From positions 124,001 to 188,000 of the forward strand of contig CALAOR010000077.1 in assembly GCA_937889595.1 (NCBI GenBank): a DNA stretch of 64,000 nt, read 5' to 3'. Origin of the DNA: an uncultured bacterium. Lineage in GTDB: Bacteria; Oederibacteriota; PGYV01; Palsa-1178. The position numbers were made by a program, and so were the translations under genes. The notes beneath the pieces are model-generated. The model did not search any database and was not told the DNA's origin. It was given only the letters and a program-made list of their open reading frames with translations. Positions 20,012 through 28,925 of the stretch are shown one piece after another (the first letter of the stretch is position 1; every line of letters begins with the position of its first letter).

Positions 20012-22480
20012 TTACCGTATTATGAAAATCTTCCCTTTCCTAACCTGCCCGCTGGTCAGATTATTTATTACATAATAATATATCCCCGGCGACACTGTCG
20101 CGCCTTCATTATTCCTTAGATCCCATTTCACTGTTATATCCACGCAGTACATGCTCCTCACTTTTTCCCCGGACAGCGTGTATATGTTCACATTTGAGCC
20201 GGGCGTTATGTTCGTGAATTTCATTTCCCTGACCCGGCCTGATTCACTGAACGGGTTCGGGAAGACCACGGGCACGGCGCCGGGATAAAACGACTGGTTC
20301 GACGTCACGGCCGGGTGCCTGTCAGCAGGCGTGTTATGCACCGGGTCATTATAATCAGCCATGAAAACATTGGTTATCACCCCGTCCGCCGGCATGCTGC
20401 CTATCTTTACAGTGAGCATTATCCTTGCCGTATCACCGGGGTTTAACACGTATGCAGCGGGCAGTTCCCACAGCAGGTAATTCCCGCTTATTGTCAGGTA
20501 CGCGTCGGATCCCGCCGATACGAAACTCACCCAACCGGGTATGGTGTCCCACACCCTGATATTTTCGGCCGGATACGCGTCGTTATTCGTCAGCTCCAGC
20601 GTGTATGTGTATTCCGCCCCAGGCGCCATGTCCTCGCCAATCGCGGTCTTGTGTGCTGTAAGCACGACATCGTAAACAAGCGGCTGGGTGCAGGTTATCG
20701 TCGGCGAATACGTAACCGACGCGCTTTGTGTCGCTGTGAATGTATTCGACATAGCCGCAGTAAACGTCCCGGTCGCGGAGAGCGTGTTCGTACCGGTTTG
20801 TGCGGCTGTTGGCGTGCCTGTATATGTGGGCGTGGCAATATATGTATTTGTCACGCTGTTTACCGCAGTCCATGTATGCGTGGGCGTAACAGTCCTTGTG
20901 TATGTACCGGTGCTTGTTGCGCTGAAAGTCAGCGTTGCTGTATGCGTTGGAGTCACGGTGCAAGTGTTCGTTATTGTCGGCGTTTCCGTGGCCGTATTCA
21001 TGGAGGTTGTGGTTATCGTAGACGTGGCCGAGTATGTGGGCGTGTGTGAATTCGTAGACGTAAAAGTCATTGTATTCGTGGAAGAAGAAGACGGGGAATT
21101 TGTGGCCGTAGGTGTTCTTGTTATTGTAATTGTATTAGTTTGTGATGGTGTTATGGTTAATGTAAAGGTTTTCGTAATTGTATTCGTAATTGTTTTGGTT
21201 GGCGATGCCGTATAAGTAGGCGTTATGGTCGGGGAAACCATGCAAAACACAAATATGCCGTTTCCCTGGTCCGATGTCATGAATAATTTATTTTCCGCAA
21301 CGGCAGGCGAACAAAGGTCAACAGCTTCAGCGCCGTTGTTTGAAGGCAAAGCATATTGCCATTCTATAATTCCGCTTGTTATGTTGATCCCGTAAAGCGT
21401 ATTATTTTGATCGCCGATATATAAATATCCGTTTGCTACGGCAGGCGATGAATACGCGATATTGTTTAAAGTTACTGGAAAATTTGCCGCGCCCGCCCCT
21501 GTTGCCGCGTCCCAGGCATATACTTTATTATCCGACGAACCTATATATACTATACCGTTTGCTATGGCCGGCGATGAATAAATAAAGTTTGCGCTTACAG
21601 AAAAAGCAGATGCCCCATTTACCGCGTTCCAGGCATATAAGTTGTTATCCGACGAACCTATATATACTATACCGTTTGCTATGGCCGGCGACGAAAAAAT
21701 AAAATTGCCTGTACTTGCAGGAAACCCCGCAACAGGACCCCCGGTTGCCGCGTTCCAGGCATATAATTTGTTATCCGACGAACCTACATAAACTATTCCA
21801 TTTGCTACGGCCGGTGATGACATGATAATACCGCCTGTACTTACAGGAAACCCCGCAACAGGAACTCCGGTTGCCGCGTTCCAGGCATATAAGTTATTAT
21901 CATTCGAGCCTGCGTAAACTATCCCATTTACTATGGCCGGTGATGGAAAAACATAATTACCCGTACTTACAGGAAACCCCGCAACAGGAACCCCGGTTGC
22001 CGCGTTCCAGGCATATAAGTTGCCATCCGACGAACCTGCATAAACTATATTATTTGCTACGGCCGGTGATGACTCTAATTGCCCGCCTGCACTCACTGGA
22101 AACCCTGCAATAGGAGCCCCGGTTGCCGTGTCCCAGGCATATAATTTGCCATCCATTGAGCCCACATAAACTATGCCATTTGCTACAACTGGTGACGACT
22201 CTTCCATAACATGTACCCCTGCTCCCCCCCAGTTTACATGAGACCACAGCAGCGCCAGCGGAGGCTTTAACGCCGAAGACGGGTTGTATCTTGTGCCTGT
22301 ATCAACATTTCCCGCCGTACTTATTGTGCCGTGCCTGTCTGCCCAGACATCGGCATGCAAATATGATGAAATACACAGGATATTTGTAAGCAATATGAAA
22401 ATGACAGCGTATATTTTATTGCAAAATCCGTCTTTAAGCAATTCGCCCCCCTTAAAACGGTTCGAAATAATAACCAGCAT
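20012..22480 (-). CDS. secreted PQQ-like beta-propeller protein with Thr-rich linker, DUF11-like domain and C-terminal sorting-like domain
   Basis: Repeats SSPAIANGIVYIGSSDNNLYAWNAATG; T/S/P-rich linker; DVVLTAHKTAIGEDMAPGAEYTYTLELTNND; end VNIYTLSGEKVR...GIYYYVINN...GKIFIIR. Confidence 0.9.
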   Translation of the reverse strand: MLVIISNRFKGGELLKDGFCNKIYAVIFILLTNILCISSYLHADVWADRHGTISTAGNVDTGTRYNPSSALKPPLALLWSHVNWGGAGVHVMEESSPVVANGIVYVGSMDGKLYAWDTATGAPIAGFPVSAGGQLESSPAVANNIVYAGSSDGNLYAWNAATGVPVAGFPVSTGNYVFPSPAIVNGIVYAGSNDNNLYAWNAATGVPVAGFPVSTGGIIMSSPAVANGIVYVGSSDNKLYAWNAATGGPVAGFPASTGNFIFSSPAIANGIVYIGSSDNNLYAWNAVNGASAFSVSANFIYSSPAIANGIVYIGSSDNKVYAWDAATGAGAANFPVTLNNIAYSSPAVANGYLYIGDQNNTLYGINITSGIIEWQYALPSNNGAEAVDLCSPAVAENKLFMTSDQGNGIFVFCMVSPTITPTYTASPTKTITNTITKTFTLTITPSQTNTITITRTPTATNSPSSSSTNTMTFTSTNSHTPTYSATSTITTTSMNTATETPTITNTCTVTPTHTATLTFSATSTGTYTRTVTPTHTWTAVNSVTNTYIATPTYTGTPTAAQTGTNTLSATGTFTAAMSNTFTATQSASVTYSPTITCTQPLVYDVVLTAHKTAIGEDMAPGAEYTYTLELTNNDAYPAENIRVWDTIPGWVSFVSAGSDAYLTISGNYLLWELPAAYVLNPGDTARIMLTVKIGSMPADGVITNVFMADYNDPVHNTPADRHPAVTSNQSFYPGAVPVVFPNPFSESGRVREMKFTNITPGSNVNIYTLSGEKVRSMYCVDITVKWDLRNNEGATVSPGIYYYVINNLTSGQVRKGKIFIIR
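21500..22140. repeat. near-exact ~126 bp intragenic repeats encoding propeller blades
   Basis: caggcata positions 21513, 21630, 21756, 21882, 22008, 22134: spacing 117 then 126 x4. Confidence 0.9.
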
Positions 22481-22600
22481 TAAGTATATCCCCTGATTAT
22501 GGCCTTGTCAATGCCTGTCGCCATATATCACTATTAGATATTACTATTAGTTTGGGGTTCAATAACTTTAAATGGCTTATGGACATTCCGTGGCTGGGTA

Positions 22601-22691
22601 TGGAACAGGCGGAGAATATATCGACATCAAACATAGCTGAGGCGATACAGTACTGGTCATTGGACCGGGATTACTGGAAGGTCGGGGTTTA
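22601..22691 (+). pseudogene. fragment of comM 3' end
   Basis: tggaacaggcggagaatatatcgacatcaaacatagctgaggcg...ggaaggtcggggttta, aligned without gaps to 19867-19957 (comM C-terminus). Confidence 0.93.
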
Positions 22692-22776
22692 GTAGGGGCG
22701 CGACTTGGCGCGCCCGCCTTGCCTTGCATTGCATTGATTTAATGCCCTCGTCGGGCGGGCCGAGTCCCGCCCCTAC
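22692..22776. repeat. BIME-like pair of inverted GTAG-headed REP arms
   Basis: gtaggggcgcgacttggcgcgcccg ... tcgggcgggccgagtcccgcccctac. Confidence 0.8.
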
Positions 22777-22782
22777 AACTAA

Positions 22783-24531
22783 TTACCGTATTATGAAAAT
22801 CTTCCCTTTCCTAACCTGCCCGCTGGTCAGATTATTTATGACATAATAATATATCCCCGGCGACACTGCCGCGCCTTCATTATTCCTTAGATCCCATTTT
22901 ACTGTTATATCCACGCAGTACATGCTCCTCACTCTTTCCCCGGACAGCGTGTATATATTCACATTTGAGTCGGGCGTTATGTTCGTGAATTTCATTTCCC
23001 TGACCCGGCCTGATTCACTGAATGGGTTCGGGAAGACCACAGGCACGGCGCCGGGATAAAACGACTGGTTCGACGTAACAGGCGGGTGCCTGTTAGCCGG
23101 CGTGTTATGCACCGGGTCGTTATAATCAGCCATGAAAACATTGGTTATCACCCCATCCGCCGGCATGCTGCTTATCTTTACCGTGAGCATTATCCTTGCC
23201 GTATCACCGTGGTTTAACACGTATGCCGCAGGAAGTTCCCACAGCAGGTAATTCCCGCTTATTGTCAGATACGCGTCGGATCCCGCCGATACAAAACTCA
23301 CCCAACCGGGTATGGTGTCCCACACCCTGATATTTTCGGCCGGATACGCGTCGTTATTCGTCAGTTCCAGTGTGTAGGTGTATTCCGCTCCAGGCGCTAT
23401 ATCCTCGCCAATAGCGGTCTTGTGTGCTGTAAGCCCGACATCGTAAACAGACGGCTGTGTGCAGGTAATCGTCGGCGAATACGTAGCCGACGCGCCAGGC
23501 GTCGCTGTGAATGTATTTGATATAACCGTATAAGTAGGCGTCATGGTCGGGGAAGCCATACAAAACACAAATATGCCGTTTCCCTGGAACGATGTCATGA
23601 ATAATTTATTTTCCGCAATGGCAGGCGAGCTATAGTCAGCACCTCCTGTAAGGCTGAAGTTTGAAGGTAAAACATATTGCCATTCTATAATTCCGCTTGT
23701 TATGTTGATCCCATTAACCGTATTATTTTGATCGCCGATATATATATATCCGTTTGCTACGGTAGGCGATGACGCGGTAGTATTGCCTGTACTTACAGGA
23801 AACCCCGCAACAGGGATCCCGGTTGACGCGTTCCAAGCATATAAGTTGCCAACATACGAACCTACATAAACTATACCGTTTGCTATGGCCGGCGACGAAT
23901 AACTCCAATAGATAACAGTGCTTGTACTTACAGGAAACCCCGCTACAGGAACTCCGGTTGCCGCGTTCCAGGCATATAAGTTGCCATCATACGAACTTAC
24001 ATAAACTATACCATTTGCTATGGCTGGCGATGACGTGATAATACCGCCTGTACTTACAGGAAACCCCGCAATAGGAACCCCGGTTCCCGCGTTCCAGGCA
24101 TATAAGTTGCCAACATATGAACCTACATAAACTATATTATTTGCTACGGCCGGTGATGACTCAATCCATATCCCGCCTGTACTCACTGGAAACCCTGTAA
24201 TAGGAGCCCCGGTTGCCGTGTCCCAGGCATATAATTTGCCATCCATTGAGCCCACATAAACTATGCCATTTGCTACAACTGGTGACGACTCTTCCATAAC
24301 ATGTACCCCTGCTCCCCCCCAGTTTACATGAGACCACAGCAGCGCCAGCGGAGGCTTTAACGCCGAAGACGGGTTGTATCTTGTGCCTGTATCAACATTT
24401 CCCGCCGTGCTTATTGTGCCGTGCCTGTCTGCCCAGACATCGGCATGCGAATATGATGAAATACACAGGATATTTGCGAGCAACATGAAAATGACAGTGT
24501 ATATTTTATTACAAAATCCGTCTTTATGCAA
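22783..24531 (-). CDS. paralogue of 20012-22480 with fewer blades and a short linker
   Basis: Near-identical N- and C-terminal segments; blade repeats at 23834, 23969, 24095, 24224. Confidence 0.9.
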   Translation of the reverse strand: MHKDGFCNKIYTVIFMLLANILCISSYSHADVWADRHGTISTAGNVDTGTRYNPSSALKPPLALLWSHVNWGGAGVHVMEESSPVVANGIVYVGSMDGKLYAWDTATGAPITGFPVSTGGIWIESSPAVANNIVYVGSYVGNLYAWNAGTGVPIAGFPVSTGGIITSSPAIANGIVYVSSYDGNLYAWNAATGVPVAGFPVSTSTVIYWSYSSPAIANGIVYVGSYVGNLYAWNASTGIPVAGFPVSTGNTTASSPTVANGYIYIGDQNNTVNGINITSGIIEWQYVLPSNFSLTGGADYSSPAIAENKLFMTSFQGNGIFVFCMASPTMTPTYTVISNTFTATPGASATYSPTITCTQPSVYDVGLTAHKTAIGEDIAPGAEYTYTLELTNNDAYPAENIRVWDTIPGWVSFVSAGSDAYLTISGNYLLWELPAAYVLNHGDTARIMLTVKISSMPADGVITNVFMADYNDPVHNTPANRHPPVTSNQSFYPGAVPVVFPNPFSESGRVREMKFTNITPDSNVNIYTLSGERVRSMYCVDITVKWDLRNNEGAAVSPGIYYYVINNLTSGQVRKGKIFIIR

Positions 24532-24627
24532 TTCGTCCCCCTTAAAACGGTTCGAATAATAACCGGCATTAATTATATCCCCTGATTATGGCCTTGTCAA
24601 TGCCTGTCGCCAGATATCACTATTAGT

Positions 24628-24672
24628 TATGACAGGATCTTGAAGGGGATTATCGGAAGGTCGGAGTATAAA
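24628..24672 (+). pseudogene. second, internally deleted comM 3' fragment
   Basis: tatgacaggatcttgaa joined to gggattatcggaaggtcggagtataa; compare tatgacaggatattaaaa (about 19827) and gggattattggaaggtcggggtttaa (comM end). Confidence 0.75.
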
Positions 24673-24719
24673 AGTAAAGTCAATTCAAAAGGCATCCTTC
24701 GACAGGCTCAGGATGTCCG

Positions 24720-24953
24720 TCAGGGACTCCGGAGCAGCATATAGCCGAACGACATTTTCCTATATTTTTCAAGTTCTACTTTAAGGAAATCAACGGCACT
24801 GCCGGACATCTTTCTGTAAATACAGTTCCTATCGTCTTCATTTGCGCCAAGCAACTTGACGATCAGGGGATGCACCCCTGCCGTCTCAGCTTTCCTAAGC
24901 CAATCTCCGGCCTCATCCTCGCGCATTTTATGCAGTCTGGTAAGTGCAGCCAT
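24720..24953 (-). CDS. small protein with FliG-like helical motif (possibly 3'-truncated)
   Basis: GVHPLIVKLLGANEDDRNCIYRKMSGSAVDFLKVELEKYRKM resembles the FliG C-terminal pattern LALKGA...R...NMS.RAA..L...L; gggggg before ATG. Confidence 0.6.
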   Translation of the reverse strand: MAALTRLHKMREDEAGDWLRKAETAGVHPLIVKLLGANEDDRNCIYRKMSGSAVDFLKVELEKYRKMSFGYMLLRSP

Positions 24954-25006
24954 GGCACGCCCCCCTATAGCATCAGATTCTGTATACTCTTGATATTCCT
25001 GTCCTT

Positions 25007-25420
25007 TTATTCCCTGATAAGCTCTATGAACGCTTCACTGATCATATTCCTGCTTCTTTCTATTATCAGGTCGCGTGCATTCCCTTTTTCCAGTTTATTG
25101 ACCCTTACCTTGACGTGCTCTTTAACCGGCTCATTAAGATTCCGGTAAACAGTCTCTTTTACGGATTTAGACGCGTCAATTAGGGCTATAATCAGGTCAC
25201 TGGTGCTTACCTTCCTGATCATCCTCTGGATAGTGAGGTCGTCAATTTCCGTTATTGTTTCAAAACCAAATATCTGGTCCGGATCGACCATCCTGCGCAG
25301 AACAATCTTTCCGTCCGTTACATCCAGATCAATTTCCTCCCCAAAGTTAACCTGCTTGAGAATTGCCTGCGGAATCCTGATCCCTTTCGAATTGCCGATT
25401 TCAATTACCTGCTGTCTCAT
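25007..25420 (-). CDS. MazE/AbrB-type DNA-binding domain fused to FliG C-terminal-like domain
   Basis: MRQQVIEIGNSKGIRIPQAILKQVNFGEEIDLDVTDGKIVLRR followed by DDLTIQRMIRKVSTSDLIIALIDASKSVKETVYRNLNEPVKEHVKVRV; start MRQQ with GAGG RBS (ORF track extends to 25477). Confidence 0.85.
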   Translation of the reverse strand: MRQQVIEIGNSKGIRIPQAILKQVNFGEEIDLDVTDGKIVLRRMVDPDQIFGFETITEIDDLTIQRMIRKVSTSDLIIALIDASKSVKETVYRNLNEPVKEHVKVRVNKLEKGNARDLIIERSRNMISEAFIELIRE

Positions 25421-25456
25421 GTTGCCCTCCTTAGTTTTTTGTTGCATAAATACTTC

Positions 25457-25486
25457 GTAATTACATAAAGCATACAATGTAATTAC
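25457..25486. promoter_or_regulatory. candidate operator, perfect inverted repeat upstream of the AbrB-FliG-like gene
   Basis: gtaattacat-aaagcataca-atgtaattac, 10 bp arms. Confidence 0.6.
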
Positions 25487-25644
25487 AGATATGTCAAGTG
25501 TTATTTCAGATTATTTTAGCAGTTAAAAACAAGGTCAAAGATTTTTCATTATATTTTTAGCCAATAAAAGTATCTCAGGCGTGCGAAAGATATGATTTGA
25601 TTTAATTAGGAATGAGTTTCAAAAAAATCATTACAAAAGTACGG

Positions 25645-27444
25645 CTAATACTGAAATGGATAAAACGGCAGAATAAATTTGAATTGCGCGCCTTTATCCA
25701 CCCCTTCAGATTCGGCCCAGATGGCTCCGTCGTGAGCCTGGATGATATTTTTAACGATTGTAAGCCCGAGCCCCGTCCCTTTCCTCTTGTCACCGCTTTC
25801 ACCAAACTGGGAAAAACGGTCAAAAACTTTTTCCAGATCACCTGCAACAATACCACGGCCTTCGTCTTTTACAGCCACATATACGTATTCAGCTTCACCG
25901 CGCTCCAACTTCGATATATCCGCATATCCGGGAATTTTAACATTATTGTCCGTTACCTTTTCGGCAGAAAGCGTAACTTTTGTTTTCCTCAGGGAAAACT
26001 TTACCGCGTTTCCAAGCAGATTTTCTATAACCTGCCACATCCTGAATTCATCGGCCGACAGGATAAGCCCGCCGGATTTTAGGACCGTGACAATTTCTAT
26101 TCCTTTTTCTTCGGCAACACCCCTGATTTCTTTTACTGCATTTTCGATTATATCCACCATATCCGTTTTTGTCTTATCAAGCGTAAAAACGCTGCCTTCC
26201 ATTTTTGCGACATCAAGCATATTGTTGATAAGCTTCAGCTGCCGTTTTGCGTTATTGTTGATCGTCGCCAGTATGTCTTTTTGCTCCGGAGTAAGCCTGT
26301 CTTTTTCTTCATGTAAAAGAATCGACACAAAACCCATTATTGAAGCCACAGGCGTCCTTAAGTCATGCGTAAGCGTATCAATAAGCCCCGACTTTATCTC
26401 ATCAAGTTTTTTTAATTTTGTAATATCCGTTATCAGGCATACAATGCCGGCATTTATTCCCCCGCGTTTCAGCAATGAAGCCGTCAACATTCCATATAAT
26501 ATTGTTTTGTCCGCTTTGACGAGATTTACTTCCCTGGAAATCAAGTTTCCTTCGGATACGATCTCCGGGACTATCTTCGACGCCGTAACTTCTCCATCCG
26601 CAAACAACACACTTATATTTTTGCCTTTTATACCGTCCTTGCTAAGGCCCATTATCCCTGTCAGGGCGTCGTTTACTTCTATTATTACGCCGTCCGGCTC
26701 CATCAGCATCATAATTTCAGAGGAATACCGGAATATGGAGGAGGCCGCGTATGCCGGTGTCAGCACCATAAAATCATAGAAATTCATCGCGGCAACAATA
26801 CCTACCACGACAAGCAGAACATCAAGATTTGCTGAATTTGAAATAAAAGCGAATTGCCCTTTTAATTTCAGCACATACATCAGTAACACGCTGATAACAG
26901 CAAAACCCACTATTATTTTCGCCTGAATCTGCCTTATCCTGTTCAGCGAAAAAAGCGCCGTGTATATGAGCAGCAGTATGGTACCCAGGACAAATATTGA
27001 ATCAGGTATATTGTACAATACGGCCAATCTCCCCGTGTTATTAATGCACCAGCCGTATAACTCCTTATGCATTTCCTGTATTGCCCCATTCCAGTTCAAT
27101 ACCGTTATTAAAACAACATAAAACAGTATAATCCCGTTAAAAATTTTTGAGTCCGCTATTTTTTTAAACTTTGAAAGGCCCAGGGTAAGAAGAAAAGCGA
27201 GCGGAGACGAGGCTATCCAGGCTATTGCGGTAAATTTCTGGATGTTATCGGCTATTTCAAAAGAAACGCAGGTGTTTTGAACCAGTACTTTTTCAAGGCT
27301 TGCCACGGCAAAGCAGCAACTGAACAGGAACAGCCTTATCCTCTGGTTTATCTGGAGTTTTCCGCTTAATATATACACAGCCAAAGACAAATAAATTATA
27401 AATGCCGCAAATTGTATATAGGTAACCGTTTCAAGACATATCAT
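25645..27444 (-). CDS. orphan sensor histidine kinase: multi-TM N-terminus, PAS, HisKA, HATPase
   Basis: THDLRTPVASIMGFVSILL; VIENLLGNAVKFS; VKDEGRGI; KRKGTGLGLTIVKNIIQAHDG. Confidence 0.95.
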   Translation of the reverse strand: MICLETVTYIQFAAFIIYLSLAVYILSGKLQINQRIRLFLFSCCFAVASLEKVLVQNTCVSFEIADNIQKFTAIAWIASSPLAFLLTLGLSKFKKIADSKIFNGIILFYVVLITVLNWNGAIQEMHKELYGWCINNTGRLAVLYNIPDSIFVLGTILLLIYTALFSLNRIRQIQAKIIVGFAVISVLLMYVLKLKGQFAFISNSANLDVLLVVVGIVAAMNFYDFMVLTPAYAASSIFRYSSEIMMLMEPDGVIIEVNDALTGIMGLSKDGIKGKNISVLFADGEVTASKIVPEIVSEGNLISREVNLVKADKTILYGMLTASLLKRGGINAGIVCLITDITKLKKLDEIKSGLIDTLTHDLRTPVASIMGFVSILLHEEKDRLTPEQKDILATINNNAKRQLKLINNMLDVAKMEGSVFTLDKTKTDMVDIIENAVKEIRGVAEEKGIEIVTVLKSGGLILSADEFRMWQVIENLLGNAVKFSLRKTKVTLSAEKVTDNNVKIPGYADISKLERGEAEYVYVAVKDEGRGIVAGDLEKVFDRFSQFGESGDKRKGTGLGLTIVKNIIQAHDGAIWAESEGVDKGAQFKFILPFYPFQY

Positions 27445-27566
27445 CGAAATTCCTTTCTTGTTTCCTTGTATCCCTATAAACCGCAGTCCGTATTATATGC
27501 CTTGTTATTGGTTATAGCAACACTAGAAAAAATTATTTCAATAACATGGTTCAATACCGCCCCCTG

Positions 27567-28667
27567 TTAAAACGCTTCCATCAGGTCCAGGTACAGCTGG
27601 GGGTCCCCGCCGGAAAACGCTAGGTCAAAACGCAGGGGGGAATCCATGAAGTCAAACGGTTTCCAGTGTATCCCAAACCCGTAGGATATCTTAATGCCGT
27701 CAGTTTTGAAATAATCGATCCTTGGAGCGACCTGCCCTAAGCAGACAAAAACAGCGCCGCGGAAAGTCCAGAATATCGGAAAACGGTATTCAACCTGACC
27801 GGTAATATAATCATAATCCGTATAACGACCCTCATAATATCCGCGCATCAAGTACAGTCCTCCCAGCCTCGGTATAGCCCTAAGCGGGGTCCCTATGCCG
27901 TAAAACTTGGCAACAATATTAAAAGCCAGGATGTTTTCCCGGAAAACAGTGTAATAACCTCTGTAATCCGCGTCAAACATATAACTATTTGATGATGCAC
28001 CCAGGGCTTTTGCCGAAAGATCCGCTTTTAAATCAAGAAAAAAGCCGCTGCCGGGAGAGTATCTCCTGTCGCGGGCTTCCCACAGGAATCTGAATCCCGG
28101 AGACGACACGGCCCCCCCGCCGCTTCCGGGTATCAAACCGGACGCAATCAACCCGCCTGTTTCCCGCGCAATTATATCGTACGCGAGAAATTTATAATAT
28201 AAGCCGATATAAATTCTTGGCGCTATTTCTTTTAATAAGGAAACCGTTATCCCGCCTTCTATATAGCTGAAATTCTCAGAATCATAGACGGTAGTATCCG
28301 GGCCCAGGCCCCAAAAAAAAGAGGAATATTTATTGAATATTGGCTCGGCATTAAAAAACCATTCGCTTCCTCCAAAATATTTTTCCACGACAAGATCAAA
28401 CTGCAATTGGCGTTTTTGGGTATATAGAACTGAAAAAACAGCGGTGTCGGGCTTGGCAGTGAGCGAGAGCGCTTCAGGCACCCCTGAGTATAGAGCCGCA
28501 ACACCAAGGCCTATGCCGGTCTCAGGAGACACCGTAAAAGCCGGCAACGGCATAATGCTCCAGTTGTACCCGGAATCAGACGCAGTTGCTTTAGCGGGAA
28601 ATATGCACGACATCAACACAACAGTCAGGAACAAAAAAAATCCCGCAATTATTTTCCTTGATATCAT
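27567..28667 (-). CDS. Omp85/surface antigen-like outer-membrane beta-barrel
   Basis: GIGLGVAALYS..., GGLYLMRGYYEGRYTDYDYITGQVEYRFPIF, C-terminal barrel strands. Confidence 0.8.
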   Translation of the reverse strand: MISRKIIAGFFLFLTVVLMSCIFPAKATASDSGYNWSIMPLPAFTVSPETGIGLGVAALYSGVPEALSLTAKPDTAVFSVLYTQKRQLQFDLVVEKYFGGSEWFFNAEPIFNKYSSFFWGLGPDTTVYDSENFSYIEGGITVSLLKEIAPRIYIGLYYKFLAYDIIARETGGLIASGLIPGSGGGAVSSPGFRFLWEARDRRYSPGSGFFLDLKADLSAKALGASSNSYMFDADYRGYYTVFRENILAFNIVAKFYGIGTPLRAIPRLGGLYLMRGYYEGRYTDYDYITGQVEYRFPIFWTFRGAVFVCLGQVAPRIDYFKTDGIKISYGFGIHWKPFDFMDSPLRFDLAFSGGDPQLYLDLMEAF

Positions 28668-28855
28668 TGTTTCCCCGTTTCCGTCGTCCTGAAAATGCCG
28701 GGATTTTACCTGTATAATCCCCGCCTATTTTAAGTATACTCCATAAATGTCCATTAATACATCCTTAAAAACCCGTTCGGTACGTAGAGCATGTTAAGTT
28801 ATCCCGCTCGTCTCCGGCTTCGCCTCCGACTTAACCGGGGATTGGTGGTTGCCAC

Positions 28856-28890
28856 AAAAAAAAGAGGCGGGAAAAACCCGCCTCTTTTAT
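28856..28890. terminator. bidirectional intrinsic terminator
   Basis: aaagaggcggg-aaaaa-cccgcctcttt flanked by A and T tracts. Confidence 0.9.
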
Positions 28891-28925
28891 ATATAACTTA
28901 ATTTCAATAATAACTTGCTAAAAAT

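Noticed and set aside
20651-21215. Long plus-strand ORFs (132 and 175 aa) opposite the Thr-rich linker
   Set aside because: Antisense of a T/S/P-rich coding repeat; low-complexity shadow frames with no independent start signal.
21500-22140. Regular 126 bp periodicity as a possible CRISPR-like or satellite array
   Set aside because: The repeats are in-frame beta-propeller blades inside a good ORF; no spacer/repeat structure and no cas genes.
25007-25420. MazE-type antitoxin of a toxin-antitoxin pair
   Set aside because: No MazF/PIN-like toxin ORF adjacent; the downstream ORF looks FliG-like instead.
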